Shown here piece by piece: positions 16,101-23,345 of a stretch of 27,361 bases of DNA (position 1 is its first letter; each line of letters opens with the position of its first letter). Source of the DNA: Candidatus Omnitrophota bacterium (GTDB lineage Bacteria > Omnitrophota > Koll11 > Tantalellales > Tantalellaceae); contig JADGBB010000015.1 of the NCBI GenBank assembly GCA_015231715.1, positions 1 through 27,361 on the forward strand. The letters run 5' to 3'. The notes beneath the pieces are model-generated. The model searched no databases and had not been told where the DNA came from. It was given only the letters and a program-made list of their open reading frames with translations. Made by a program: the position numbers and the translations under genes.

Positions 16101-17358
16101 TCCGGTAGGTAATAGAACCGGAACGTTTATAATTGAAAAAAAGGATGCTCCGGGAGGAAAACTGACGATCACTGCGGACCTTCCTAATGTAAGGGAATAC
16201 GCGAGTGTATTGATATCCGAGGATTCGGGTAATAGCTGGAAACCGATACCGTTAAATTCTAAAATATCATATTCTTTTAATGCTGTTCCTGAAAAAAAGT
16301 ATAAACCTTTTCTTCAGATAAAAACGGATACCGGGAGAGAAGTTATAGTCGATATTTTTAAAGGTATCGACGGTATTGTTTATAAAGATCTTGATTATAT
16401 GAAGGAAGTTCAGGATGCTATTGTAAAAATGGCTGATGCTTATGAGAAAAGGGATGTGTTTAAATTCATGGAATATGTTGCCCGCGATTTTGCCGGCAAT
16501 AGGAACACTCTCGAAGAAGGTGTCAGAACCGATTTTGATATGTTTATGGACACAAGGTTAAGTATATATATTAACCGCATTAATACTTCAGGAGGAAACT
16601 ATATAGCCGAAATAAAATGGGATAAAAAACAAGTGCCTAAAAAAACTATGCGCGAACAACGAACTTCCGGGAACACTTCGTTCATATTCATAAATGAAAA
16701 TGGTAAAATAAAACTAAAGAATCTTAGAGGCAACCTTATCTATGCTACACTTTCACCTGAAATAGCCGAAACAAGCGGGTTGCCTTCGGGGACTGTTGAT
16801 GATATAAGAAAAGCAAGAGACGAAAGAAATGGGCAGCAGCCGGGGGCAGGCAAGGTTGAAGATAGCGGAGGAGCAGGCGGTTCGGGCGATGGCGGAGGCG
16901 GACTTGGCGGAGGACCGGGAGAACCCGGAGGAAGAGGCATAGCGGCCAGCAATATCGAATCAGGAAATTTTTCTCTTACACAAACAGCGTTTCACCCGCC
17001 TATGTCTAATCAGGGTTTTGATTTTTCGGGAAGAAGAGTTGTTACTGAAGTTGACAATAGTTTAGTTGACAGGACAAGCGCCGATTTTAAAAGAAGAGAG
17101 GGCTGGCTAATATTGGGTTCGGGCGTAGGTTTTGTTCCACTTGGTGTTGGGTCAATAGACGGAATTACAGAAGTTCCGGCTTCCGGATATTCTTCAGGAC
17201 CCGGAGATTTCAGAGAAGGCAGAGTTTATGCAATAAGTATGCCTGACGGAACATATGCTGTTGTTCAATCAATAAGCACCAACCCCGCATGGGGTATGCC
17301 GCAGACAACAACTTTTAAATATAAATATCAAAAAAACGGTTCGCGAAATTTTAATTAG
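13135..17358 (+). CDS. Giant exported coiled-coil protein with C-terminal cassette
   Basis: 1407 residues; GAGGAG precedes the ATG. The signal peptide ends near DSFADD. A Cys at about 17 lacks a convincing lipobox. Residues 25-265 are helical and include a hydrophobic patch (IMEYFIPGWGYYRLAQSL) that could associate with membrane. Charged coiled-coil stretches lie at about 272-342 and 856-942. A Gly/Ser/Pro-rich hinge (about 948-980) leads to the cassette: Ig-like (about 983-1090), NTF2-like (1090-1195; DEGVR-type turn, KWDKKQVPKKT) and RGNLIYATLSPEIAETSGL from 1198. A second, strongly Gly-rich linker (about 1237-1268) leads to the terminal domain ending YQKNGSRNFN. The N-terminal 950 residues match no family I recognise. 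A long stalk carrying a shared C-terminal module suggests a surface or periplasmic structural role; this is inference. Confidence 0.85.
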   Translation: MKKIISLLTAGIFFFSCFLPGTDSFADDSATATAVKELMGALSNFLGDSAKMTPMTDEKKIKYMLEEAKKRIWEATEKQSIGLFKEKLKEYAKQRIQTDIFKKRVTKMLMEAIIEDKNVGALWSKASAEIASELDTKMKAIGHSIDALDTGYTVYKEWSTGGAEKGLRKMGTEVADKIMEYFIPGWGYYRLAQSLVEALGEYVMAYAFDAAFQAKLKILLPVQPSDKAAFAKWILNTDINSYVTREWDEQLAYSGFYAKYDGNTKTKEEGGDAMKKALINHLQTLKDELKKKEQIKNELEEKIRQEEEKTREAEKAVKAVTQKTLADAEVYLSLIQRFEENFLGYKKIDAKNNVTKKEKEYSEYVSTYSKGQSVTYSPMDKSSILSALEAVGNEVKEDGTGGYDEEAANRLYDHYFEVRKNVIDQSSQEIAQKQKAAQDAVARINAVYQPQHDAAAGEYNKARTPEERASKLHAVRNIGDAWGNATSPYMHAYNGGLTRDQAKDIEVLSAMENLVMTEILARGRVMQQNIIDAIDGGGQKLREALDDFNLDYGKVVNEIGNEMYFGGYWRYSEGCLNAVQKQYSFHDVGTYESALRDLEELRDNLIKDTQTAPRIYVKEKAMYEKYYKAVTEVISKYEETVPANLRVLQGDNESGKSICGSYGAHSFFITANKNSRYNRRSTGIITNDRYTGFSVRTPSYQGTIEEMMDNINKDPFNGQKAMEYLNKSIAEMKPKAEADRDVKVLVNVINRVSEEIMKFEMYWEPEKIKKKALKLFGQGGNILVDPEDSEGARYIDKMKEFWENNSKLVDVLVSLKKNIGTTLVSYSWFSLKDHYYTQIESYAGIPQIIEFYETKQKEAIEEYNKRISSLQNNYKNARERYEKIKDAPGKSLRQIEEELLSIENSATNNLIMMKNVKENPEIKKIVEEWTKLQETIIEYRKELDKKSGASGGSAGGGTGLQGKPESPEPEKPIYKPENFDVNDPSVNGRPVGNRTGTFIIEKKDAPGGKLTITADLPNVREYASVLISEDSGNSWKPIPLNSKISYSFNAVPEKKYKPFLQIKTDTGREVIVDIFKGIDGIVYKDLDYMKEVQDAIVKMADAYEKRDVFKFMEYVARDFAGNRNTLEEGVRTDFDMFMDTRLSIYINRINTSGGNYIAEIKWDKKQVPKKTMREQRTSGNTSFIFINENGKIKLKNLRGNLIYATLSPEIAETSGLPSGTVDDIRKARDERNGQQPGAGKVEDSGGAGGSGDGGGGLGGGPGEPGGRGIAASNIESGNFSLTQTAFHPPMSNQGFDFSGRRVVTEVDNSLVDRTSADFKRREGWLILGSGVGFVPLGVGSIDGITEVPASGYSSGPGDFREGRVYAISMPDGTYAVVQSISTNPAWGMPQTTTFKYKYQKNGSRNFN

Positions 17359-17368
17359 GTTTTATTGA

Positions 17369-17447
17369 GTCATTGCGAGGGCGCGATAGCGCCCGAAGCA
17401 ATCTTTATGAATATAAGGCTGGATTGCTTCGCTTCGCTCGCAATGAC
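17369..17447. repeat. Composite palindromic CATTGCGAG/GAAGCAATC repeat
   Basis: GTCATTGCGAG (17369-17379) pairs with CTCGCAATGAC (17437-17447). Inside, GGGCGC/GCGCCC (17379-17394) forms its own hairpin, and GAAGCAATC (17395-17403) pairs with GATTGCTTC (17422-17430). This architecture, with GCTTCGCTTCGCTCG next to the right end, is a dispersed repeat type known from many bacterial genomes. It fills most of the 163-base gap between the two giant genes, and its RNA would fold strongly. Confidence 0.85.
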
Positions 17448-17508
17448 GAGGGTTTGGGGTGTTTTTAACTTAGGATAATTGAACCGGTACTCCGCTTTTA
17501 ATGTATTT

Positions 17509-17515
17509 AAGGAGG
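17509..17515 (+). promoter_or_regulatory. Ribosome binding site selecting a TTG start
   Basis: AAGGAGG lies six bases upstream of TTG 17522. The only in-frame ATG (17501) lies upstream of this site and would place a charged stretch (YLRRDK) before the signal peptide. The site therefore favours the TTG. Confidence 0.75.
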
Positions 17516-17521
17516 GATAAA

Positions 17522-20500
17522 TTGAAAAATTTTTGTTTAAAAAAAATTATAATATTTGGATTTTCTTTATTTTTCTTTTTATCTGCGGCCGCGCAGAATT
17601 TATCCGCGGAAAATATGGATTTTCTGCGTGATGAGATCAAAGAAACCCAAAGACATCTAGCGGCAATAGAAGGAGATCATGTAAGAGCGAAATATTTTCT
17701 CGAACAGTACCCAATAATAGTGGATGAGATAGCCAATACCGCGAAGGAAGTACGACTGCTAAAAGAAAAAATGAATACAACCCTTCACAATAATCTTGTT
17801 AAGTCAACCATAGCGCTGGGAATAGAGACAGCAGGCAAGATAGGGCTTGTTATCGGGTTTTATCAAAAATCGTTTAAGATAATACTTATGTCATGCGCTG
17901 TAGAATATTATTCGGACAAAAAACAAAAAGAGTACAGTTCCGAATTTGAGAAAGCGGTAAAACCTTTGAGCGACCAAGCGGCTAAGATGATGCCGGAAAT
18001 AGCTGAAATAAACGATATTGTTTCGATGGATATTGACGAGGTAAAAGAAGAAGCCCTGTTACAGGGAGATAAACTTGGGGATACCGGAGCCCTATACCGC
18101 AAATTCACCATGATACTTCAGGGGATAGAAGACGCGGAAGATAAGATGATAGCTATAAGAAGAACGCTTGATCAAGCTAATCATACTGTAGAAAGTATTT
18201 TTCCGGCGCTTGATTCCGAAGTGCTAAGGCTGACCGATAGAATTAAAGAACTTCAGGAAAGGCTGAATAAAGCTGAGGAAGAGAAGGCAAGACGCAAAGA
18301 AGAAGAAATTGAAAATCAGGTTGATTCCAGAGCGCAGGTAAATTATTCGCCTGTTCCGATCAGAGTTAGTAATGCAGACGAAGCGGAAGCTTTGAAAAAG
18401 CAACTTTTAGCACAGTTGAGCGAAGTTATTAGCAGATACTATTCGCAATGCGCGGAACTTGATAAAAGTGCGGGAGATATAACCATTCTGCAATTTGATG
18501 TTCCGCCGGAACCTGGAGCTCCATATACCGATAAAGATATAGAAATGATGGATCCTGTAAGTCTTAAGAGGGAACCTGAAAATTGGAAAAGAGTAGCCGA
18601 ATTGTATGAAAAATACAGTAAACAGCTGAACAAAGTGATGGAAGAATATAAAGAACTTGAAAATTCGTTCAAAGGCGAGATCGCCCCGATATTAGGAGCA
18701 TTAGCAGGGCTAGGAGTATCAACCAAAGGGCCGCAGCCTCTTCTTGAAAAAATGGCGGCTGTTGGTATCAAATATCCGGGTTATCAGAAGTTTTACTCGG
18801 AAGGCGCCGAGAACATTATGGACAACATTAAAAGGATGAAGGATGAGTTCGGCAGAAAAAAAGATATGGCTATAAATGCCGGATCAAAATTCGAGACGAA
18901 TTCACAGGGAGCTCTTAACGCGTTGAGGGAATCGCAGGTAATAAGAAAACAAGTTATAGAAGAAGCCAGGTCTGCCGGTATGGAATTGAACAATGATAGA
19001 TATTCTTCGGGAGATGCTCTTGCAAAGCTTCAGAAAAAAATCAAAGAGATGTTTGTATCGGGTCAGGAAGCCGATGATGTCGCGGTTGTTCTAAGAGAAG
19101 AGAGAGATAAATTTATTGAACTGTATAAAAGATCCGCTAGAAGCGCTTCTTTGGAAAGATTGGCCGAAAAACTAAAAGCACAGGCATATTCAATATCTTC
19201 AAAAGACCCGGGTATGGGCTATATGGCAAAGTTCTCGGATAATCTTCCGGATGAAGGGGTAGTGAATACTATACAAAAAGTTAACCGGGAACGTAATGAA
19301 CTTTTAGAGTGGAGCGGAAACGGTAATGTATGGCTTAACAATTTTATTGTGAAGGCATCTTATAGTACGGCTAAGCTTATTGATGAGATGATCCAAGTCA
19401 TACCCGTAATAAAAAAAGCCAATGAGGATTTGAGATCTGCCTATTCTAAAGGAGATCACGAAGATGCTTACAGCAGTTACAAGGAAATAATGTCCCGGTT
19501 TGACGAAGACGCTCAGTTATTCCATAAAATGCTTGATAACAGTGTCAGGGGTACCGGCGGAAATTATGGATTTAGATATTTTATTTCATCACGCACCAAA
19601 AAGGTGATGGAAGATGCCGAAGAACGTTTTAGAAAAAAACAATTAGCCGAGCAGGAACTGATACAGGCAGAATTAAAAGAGAAAGCTGAAAAAGAACAAA
19701 AAGAAATAAATGACGAGTATCAAAGATCATTAGGTTATCATTTAGGCGCGCCGAGCATTAACGGAGTTACGCTTCCCGGAAATTCAGGTGAAGTTCTGCT
19801 GATGAAAAATGATCTAAAAAACGGTCAATTTGAGATAAACACAGGTCTGAATAATCTTTTTGAAGTAAAAAATATTTTAGTTTCTGAGAACGGATCGAAC
19901 TGGGAAAAAGTACCTATTGAACATGCTATTAAATTTTATATAAATCCGGCAGACGGGACCAGGTATTCGCCTAAGATAAAATTAGAGATGTTAAACCAAG
20001 AAGACAAGTTTCTTGATGTTTTAGGCAGAGGGCAGACCATTCTTTTTAAAAATGTCGACCGAAACAGTTTGGTGGTTGATACCGTCATGAAAACAGCGGA
20101 TGCATATGAAAAAAAGAACCTAAATGATTTTATGAAGTATATATCCCGTGAGTTTTCCGGTAATAAATCATCTTTGGAAGAAGGCGTAAGGTACGATTTT
20201 GAAATGTTCAACAATATAAGACTGAAGATCTTCATAAATAAAATAGAAGTAAGAAATGCTCTTTACATAGCGGATATTAGATGGGACAAAACGCAAAGTT
20301 CCTTAACGGAAAGAAAAGAGCAAAAAACGGGCGGTAATACTATATTTACTATGGTGATGGAAGACGGTGTTTTGAAAATAAAGAACATGAGAGGCAATCT
20401 ATTGTATGCTACTCTTTCGCCGGAGATAGCCGAATCAAGCGGACTTAATTCTAAAGTTGTAGATGCCATACGTGAAGCCAGAAATACCAGAAAGCCCACT

Positions 20501-20932
20501 CAACCTGGGTCAGAGAGTGAGGGTGCAGAAATTTCAACCGATAATTCACGCCCAAGAACAGGTACTGCCAGACTTACGGTAAATATACGTCAAACTGTCG
20601 GGTTTGATCTGTCTTCCGGGACCCAGACCAACGGAGGCGGGTCGGATTTCGTAGTAGAATTTGTCAAAATGTTCTTCATTATGGGTAATGCCAAAATACA
20701 GGATGTCACAGGCAGATACACCTATGACAGTCTTGATACGGCCCCTGATATCGTCGATGAAGATTCAGTTATAGGACAGAATGGATCCGTGTTTCTGGTT
20801 TTAACAAACGAAGGCTATTACGCTAAACTCAGAGTTGAAACAGCGCAGGAAACAGAAATTGGAAAAACATCGGTTGTAGCTTTCACTTATGCCGTGCAGA
20901 CTGACGGCAGCAGGAATTTAAAAACGAACTGA
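17522..20932 (+). CDS. Giant exported coiled-coil protein with C-terminal cassette, second paralogue
   Basis: 1136 residues from TTG 17522, chosen for its AAGGAGG site. The signal peptide (KKIIIFGFSLFFFLSAAAQ) is followed by a helical region. It has a hydrophobic segment near 100-130 (STIALGIETAGKIGLVIGFY) and coiled coils at about 233-266 and 699-735. The cassette follows: Ig-like (about 740-850; SENGSNWEKVP), NTF2-like (850-950; DAYEKKNLNDFMKYISREF, EEGVRYDFEMF) and RGNLLYATLSPEIAESSGL from 957. A linker after QPG and a terminal domain ending YAVQTDGSRNLKTN complete it. Here the KWDKKQVP element has become RWDKTQSSL, the most divergent of the three. The N-terminal 730 residues are not clearly alignable to the 1407-residue protein, though both open with helices, a hydrophobic patch and a coiled coil. 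The stop is six bases from the convergent RlmL-like gene. Confidence 0.85.
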   Translation: MKNFCLKKIIIFGFSLFFFLSAAAQNLSAENMDFLRDEIKETQRHLAAIEGDHVRAKYFLEQYPIIVDEIANTAKEVRLLKEKMNTTLHNNLVKSTIALGIETAGKIGLVIGFYQKSFKIILMSCAVEYYSDKKQKEYSSEFEKAVKPLSDQAAKMMPEIAEINDIVSMDIDEVKEEALLQGDKLGDTGALYRKFTMILQGIEDAEDKMIAIRRTLDQANHTVESIFPALDSEVLRLTDRIKELQERLNKAEEEKARRKEEEIENQVDSRAQVNYSPVPIRVSNADEAEALKKQLLAQLSEVISRYYSQCAELDKSAGDITILQFDVPPEPGAPYTDKDIEMMDPVSLKREPENWKRVAELYEKYSKQLNKVMEEYKELENSFKGEIAPILGALAGLGVSTKGPQPLLEKMAAVGIKYPGYQKFYSEGAENIMDNIKRMKDEFGRKKDMAINAGSKFETNSQGALNALRESQVIRKQVIEEARSAGMELNNDRYSSGDALAKLQKKIKEMFVSGQEADDVAVVLREERDKFIELYKRSARSASLERLAEKLKAQAYSISSKDPGMGYMAKFSDNLPDEGVVNTIQKVNRERNELLEWSGNGNVWLNNFIVKASYSTAKLIDEMIQVIPVIKKANEDLRSAYSKGDHEDAYSSYKEIMSRFDEDAQLFHKMLDNSVRGTGGNYGFRYFISSRTKKVMEDAEERFRKKQLAEQELIQAELKEKAEKEQKEINDEYQRSLGYHLGAPSINGVTLPGNSGEVLLMKNDLKNGQFEINTGLNNLFEVKNILVSENGSNWEKVPIEHAIKFYINPADGTRYSPKIKLEMLNQEDKFLDVLGRGQTILFKNVDRNSLVVDTVMKTADAYEKKNLNDFMKYISREFSGNKSSLEEGVRYDFEMFNNIRLKIFINKIEVRNALYIADIRWDKTQSSLTERKEQKTGGNTIFTMVMEDGVLKIKNMRGNLLYATLSPEIAESSGLNSKVVDAIREARNTRKPTQPGSESEGAEISTDNSRPRTGTARLTVNIRQTVGFDLSSGTQTNGGGSDFVVEFVKMFFIMGNAKIQDVTGRYTYDSLDTAPDIVDEDSVIGQNGSVFLVLTNEGYYAKLRVETAQETEIGKTSVVAFTYAVQTDGSRNLKTN

Positions 20933-20938
20933 TAAATA

Positions 20939-22078
20939 TCAATGGATCTCGTATTTTAGAAGGCGGCATTCTATGTCCGCGGTGTAAAAGGGGATACGGG
21001 CGTTTGAGCGGAGGCCTATTTTTTTGGCCAGTTCTTTGCTTGAGGTGAAGACATAGCCTGTATAATTTTTACATTTTTGCTTAAAGAAATCTCCGATGCC
21101 CTTATAAGTTTCAATCAATGCTCTGAACTCGCCCATTCTTTCGCCGTATTCGGGATTTATAACTATTATGCCGCCTTCCTCAGGGAGGAGGGTGTCTCTA
21201 AAGTCGCATACTTTGAAATCTATCAAATGATCTACGCCGCAGGTCTTAGCATTTTTTATTGCCGCGTTCACGGCTTCTTCCCGAATATCCGAAGCGAGAA
21301 TAAGATAGGTTAATTTTTTCTTGGATCTATTAAGTGCTTCTTTGCGGATGGTTTGCCAGTGTTTTTCATCATAATTTTTTAAATGCATAAAACCATAGTT
21401 TGAATGTAAAAGACCCGGAGCTTTATCCAATGCAATTAATGCGGCTTCTATCGCTATTGTGCCGCTTCCGCACATCGGGTTCACAAGAGTTTCAGAGCCT
21501 GTATATTTTGATGCTAGTAGAACGGCTGAAGCTAAGGTTTCCTGCATAGGCGCTTCAAGCGGGATATTGCGATAACCTCTGTCGGCTAATTTTGTGCCGG
21601 AAGTATTAATGTATATCCATGCTTTGTCTTCTTTCCAATAAAGGTTGATCACGATATTGCGCCGTTCAGGCCCGGAGTCCGGCCGTGCAGAAGTTTTTTT
21701 CATCATGCGGTCAACTATAGCGTCCTTTAGTTTCTGGTTGGCAAACATTGTATTTTTTATTTTTGGATTTGAAACCTGCGAAACTACCGAAACATATTCA
21801 TTTTCGGGAATAATATCTTCCCAAGGGATCTGAAATGCCTTATTGTAAAGCTCTTCCGGTGAAACACATGTAAACTCTTTCAATAAAAAAAGAACATTAA
21901 AAGCCGTGCGTAGTTCAAGATTAAGTTTGTAAGTATCAATGAAAGCTGACCGCACGACCACTCCCGTATCATGAGAAGACACGACAGTAAATCCAAGAGA
22001 CTTAACTTCCTCGGCCAAAAAAGGCGATATCCCGCGCGCGCAGGTAATAAGTATATTGTTTATGCAATCTAGTTCCAT
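20939..22078 (-). CDS. rlmL: THUMP-domain 23S rRNA guanine-N2 methyltransferase, RlmL-like
   Basis: The start at 22078 gives MELDCINN; a further 27 in-frame codons upstream run into the repeat at 22137-22172 and look non-coding. Of the 379 residues, about 45-160 form a THUMP RNA-binding domain, and the rest is a Rossmann methyltransferase of the UPF0020 type. The SAM-binding motif is NPMCGSGTIAIEAA. A SDIREEA-type acidic loop follows, and the catalytic motif IV reads NPEYGER (Asn308-Pro309-Glu310-Tyr311) where NPPYGER is usual. E. coli RlmL makes m2G2445 in 23S rRNA; the second, RlmK-like domain of the E. coli fusion is absent here. A TATAAT lies about 15 bases before the start on this strand, but no good -35 element is seen. 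Confidence 0.85.
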   Translation of the reverse strand: MELDCINNILITCARGISPFLAEEVKSLGFTVVSSHDTGVVVRSAFIDTYKLNLELRTAFNVLFLLKEFTCVSPEELYNKAFQIPWEDIIPENEYVSVVSQVSNPKIKNTMFANQKLKDAIVDRMMKKTSARPDSGPERRNIVINLYWKEDKAWIYINTSGTKLADRGYRNIPLEAPMQETLASAVLLASKYTGSETLVNPMCGSGTIAIEAALIALDKAPGLLHSNYGFMHLKNYDEKHWQTIRKEALNRSKKKLTYLILASDIREEAVNAAIKNAKTCGVDHLIDFKVCDFRDTLLPEEGGIIVINPEYGERMGEFRALIETYKGIGDFFKQKCKNYTGYVFTSSKELAKKIGLRSNARIPFYTADIECRLLKYEIH

Positions 22079-22124
22079 AATAAAAAAGATTATAACCCAA
22101 ACGGAATAATATTGGAAGTTTATT

Positions 22125-22172
22125 AGCACTATTTTTAGCACTATTTTGGGGTCAAGCACTATTTTGGGGTCA
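22125..22172 (+). repeat. Tandem 18-bp repeat carrying the GGGGTC core
   Basis: AGCACTATTTTGGGGTCA occurs at 22137-22154 and 22155-22172, preceded by a partial copy without the core (AGCACTATTTTT, 22125-22136). It forms the outer left border of the transposase element. The region 22079-22226 contains no gene. Confidence 0.92.
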
Positions 22173-22189
22173 AGTCTTCATTTTCCATT

Positions 22190-22217
22190 TTGCTGGTGTT
22201 TTGTTTTGTGATATAAT
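22190..22217 (+). promoter_or_regulatory. Candidate transposase promoter
   Basis: TTGCTG (22190-22195) and a perfect TATAAT (22212-22217) are 16 bases apart, and the start codon is nine bases further on. That leaves almost no leader and no Shine-Dalgarno, so expression may be low or leaderless. Confidence 0.35.
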
Positions 22218-22226
22218 TTATTTATT

Positions 22227-23207
22227 ATGGCGAGACCATTAAGAATAGAATTTCCCGGGGCGTGGTACCATGTTATGAATAGGGGCAGGCAACGCGGAAA
22301 AATTTTCTTCAGAGATAGAGACAATGAAACATTCCTTCAAATATTGAACCAAGCCAGTCTAAGATTTTCATTTGAAATCCATGCGTATGTGTTAATGCCA
22401 AATCATTATCATTTGTTGGTGCATACACCAAAAGGTAATTTATCCAGGGCTATGAGGCATATAAACGGAGTATATACGCAGCGAATGAATGCGAGATACA
22501 GAACTGACGGGCCGCTATTCAGGGGGCGGTATAAATCTATAATAGTTGATCAGGAAGAATATCTTTTGGAAGTTATGAGATATATTCACTGGAATCCTTT
22601 CAAGGCTAAGCTTGAGGAACGTTTAGGCGACTACAAATGGTGTAGTTACAGAGGATACATGAATGGAAAAAACAGGGAGGATTTTCTCCGAACTGAGGAG
22701 GTTTTGTCTCGATTTAGTAAATATGAAAAGGAAGCCAGAGAGAAGTTATCATCATTTGTAAAAAAAGAAGTGCCGAAAGATCTTATGAAATTATTAGAAG
22801 GGTTGACTTGGCCGGCCGTGTTGGGTGGGAAAAAATTCAAGAAAAGCATAGAGAAAATTGTTAAAGGCAATGAGATCAATATGGAAGAGGTTCCTTCTTA
22901 TCGAAGAGATATCATTGATAAACGAGATTTAGATAGAATAAAGTTAATGCTGCTTTCAAAGTATCGGGAAGCAATGAATGCCAGATGTAGTAAGCGGCTA
23001 GCACCGGAGAGAAGGGCGCTAGTGTTTGTCATGAAGAATAAGCTGGACATGAGTCTTAAAGAGATCAGCGAGATCATGGGTGGAGTAAAATACACGGCAA
23101 TTTCAAACCAATATAAGAAAGCCGAAGAAGAAGTAAACAGCGCATCGGGTTGTTATTCATATGTCAAAGAAATCGATAAAAGAGTAAAATGGAAAGTGAA
23201 GACTTGA
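22227..23207 (+). CDS. REP-associated tyrosine (Y1/HUH) transposase with DnaA-like C-terminal domain
   Basis: The N-terminus MARPLRIEFPGAWYHVMNRG is the hallmark of this family. The HUH pair is His60/His62 in MPNHYHLLV. RGRYKSIIVDQ, and then Tyr112 or Tyr119 in the helix before IHWNPFKA, supply the nucleophile. Such enzymes nick and join single-stranded DNA at short hairpin ends. Residues about 130-215 are charged and unassigned. Residues about 230-305 contain LDMSLKEISEIMGG and KYTAISNQYKKAE, resembling the helix-turn-helix of DnaA domain IV, often fused to this transposase type and probably DNA-binding. The gene is intact at 326 residues. Its 3' end overlaps the right element end, and its last 14 codons plus stop are duplicated 59 bases downstream. 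Confidence 0.92.
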   Translation: MARPLRIEFPGAWYHVMNRGRQRGKIFFRDRDNETFLQILNQASLRFSFEIHAYVLMPNHYHLLVHTPKGNLSRAMRHINGVYTQRMNARYRTDGPLFRGRYKSIIVDQEEYLLEVMRYIHWNPFKAKLEERLGDYKWCSYRGYMNGKNREDFLRTEEVLSRFSKYEKEAREKLSSFVKKEVPKDLMKLLEGLTWPAVLGGKKFKKSIEKIVKGNEINMEEVPSYRRDIIDKRDLDRIKLMLLSKYREAMNARCSKRLAPERRALVFVMKNKLDMSLKEISEIMGGVKYTAISNQYKKAEEEVNSASGCYSYVKEIDKRVKWKVKT

Positions 23208-23334
23208 CCCCCTGCACCCCTGTCAAAGAAATCGATAAAAGAGTAAAATGGAAAGTGAAGACTTGACCCCCTGCAGAAAGTGAAGACTTGACCCCCTGCA
23301 GACCCTGCACTGCAGTGACCCCCTGCACTGCAGT
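23162..23334 (+). repeat. Iterated right-end repeats (59-bp tandem unit plus shorter copies)
   Basis: A 55-base stretch at 23162-23216 recurs exactly at 23221-23275 (period 59). A third, shorter copy (GAAAGTGAAGACTTGACCCC) begins at 23276. GACCCCCTGCA occurs at four places, and CTGCACTGCAGT twice (around 23305 and 23323). No gene lies in 23208-23345. The copies are near-identical, which suggests recent amplification. Confidence 0.92.
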
Positions 23335-23345
23335 CTGATGCGGAA

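Larger units (their letters stand above)
22166..23211 (+). mobile_element. RAYT-type (IS200-like Y1) transposon with 26-bp inverted ends
   Basis: The left end (22166-22191) starts GGGGTCAAGTCTTC, and the right end (23186-23211) is its reverse complement with one mismatch in 26. The only gene inside is the Y1 transposase, whose last codons and stop lie within the right end. Further right-end copies follow at 23245-23270 and 23276-23295. A left-end copy also starts at 27348, so the family is repeated in the genome. Inverted ends are not typical of IS200/IS605, whose ends are hairpins; they are closer to paired REP sequences of a RAYT. Confidence 0.8.

Noticed and set aside
16740..16952. Pro-rich minus-strand frame opposite the Gly-rich linker
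   Set aside because: It is the antisense shadow of GGN codons in the real gene; no ribosome site or domain.
22079..22159. 27-residue N-terminal extension of the RlmL-like protein
   Set aside because: It is encoded by the tandem GGGGTC repeat and adjacent AT-rich sequence; THUMP proteins of this type start near MELDC.
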